19,845 bases of DNA from Porogramme epimiltina (Eukaryota; Basidiomycota; Agaricomycetes; Polyporales; Polyporaceae): positions 1 to 19,845 of the forward strand of contig FTLJ01000092.1 of assembly GCA_900155495.1 (NCBI GenBank), given 5' to 3'. The notes beneath the pieces are model-generated. The model made no database searches and was not told where the DNA came from. It worked only from the letters and a program-made list of their open reading frames with translations. Positions 19,390-19,845 of the stretch are shown piece after piece. How positions within the stretch are numbered: the stretch's first letter is position 1; each line of letters opens with the position of its first letter. Both the position numbers and the translations under genes were made by a program.

Positions 19390-19845
19390 AGTGTTTCCAC
19401 GTGTGCATACACTCCCGAACAGACTCACAGGGATGGTCACAGGGATAGTCAGCAGCAATCCATAATGACCACGGATTTTGGGGTTGGTTTTCTCGAAACG
19501 GTGGGAATGTGCTACCTGGATACACCCTTGCATATCCCACACATCGGCGCAGTATTGGATCTGGAGTGATGTAGCAAATGGAGAGCTCCGCATATAATAC
19601 TGCGAATATCCCGATTTAATACCAGATCTCTTTCTACATTCTCGTATTCTGCTGGCTATACCAAACCTTGTGAACACATGGAGAATGGCTGAGGATTCGC
19701 TTCTTTTATATGAGCACAGCTGACTCACGGACTCTATAGCGTTAATCCCCGACTGTTCAAGTCGACATGGAAGATCGTTGCATGAATTAGGGGCACTTCG
19801 GGGCCATGACCCGTGCGCATCAGTCCACCATACAGTGAACGATAT
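19390..19845. other. Window end, no gene seen
   Basis: The longest frame (minus, 19378-19728) covers the promoter of the membrane protein gene and has no recognisable features. Nothing else stands out. Confidence 0.5.

Overview
The window looks like nuclear DNA of a filamentous basidiomycete, most likely a mushroom-forming Agaricomycete. The evidence is the gene families and the gene structure. Coding regions are interrupted by 46-71 nt GT...AG introns, several with CTAAY/CTGAC-like branch sites. The recognisable proteins (an F-box-like plus beta-propeller protein, a DUF4419 protein, a multi-pass membrane protein) belong to families expanded in that group. There is no bacterial gene packing, operon, CRISPR array or convincing RNA gene.

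Layout. Positions 3-1352 hold the 3' part of an F-box/WD40-like gene (copy A, cut by the window edge). Positions 1353-3389 are non-coding or decayed DNA that recurs downstream. Positions 3701-4686 hold a frameshifted coiled-coil gene relic, followed by a Pro/Arg/Ser-rich decayed stretch to about 5430. Positions 5689-7318 (minus strand) hold a DUF4419 pseudogene. Positions 7488-8421 carry a diverged third relic related to the 4290-5300 region. Positions 9186-11716 hold a complete four-exon F-box/WD40-like gene (copy B, 784 aa). A 1.3 kb stretch without a clear gene follows, then the second copy of the repeated DNA (13067-16198), which is split by a 1168 bp non-autonomous hAT-like transposon (13773-14940). 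Positions 16200-18320 hold no gene I can defend. Positions 18328-19309 (minus) hold a five-exon membrane protein gene.

The main structural result is a direct segmental duplication. Positions 1-3389 correspond to 10354-16198. If the hAT-like element with one target-site copy (1176 bp) and the extra ~1.3 kb after copy B are subtracted, the two units have nearly the same length (3389 versus about 3370). The non-coding part stays alignable at roughly the same level as the coding part. The hAT-like element arrived after the duplication, because copy A preserves the empty site.

I found no new multi-gene system. The region reads as a gene-turnover neighbourhood: two apparently intact F-box/propeller genes and one membrane protein gene among decaying duplicates. 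The best leads are the hAT-like insertion with its paralogous empty site, the unexpectedly alignable non-coding half of the duplication, the coiled-coil relic family, and stop-free in-frame introns in the F-box genes. All family assignments come from recognising sequence patterns by eye; no database search was run.
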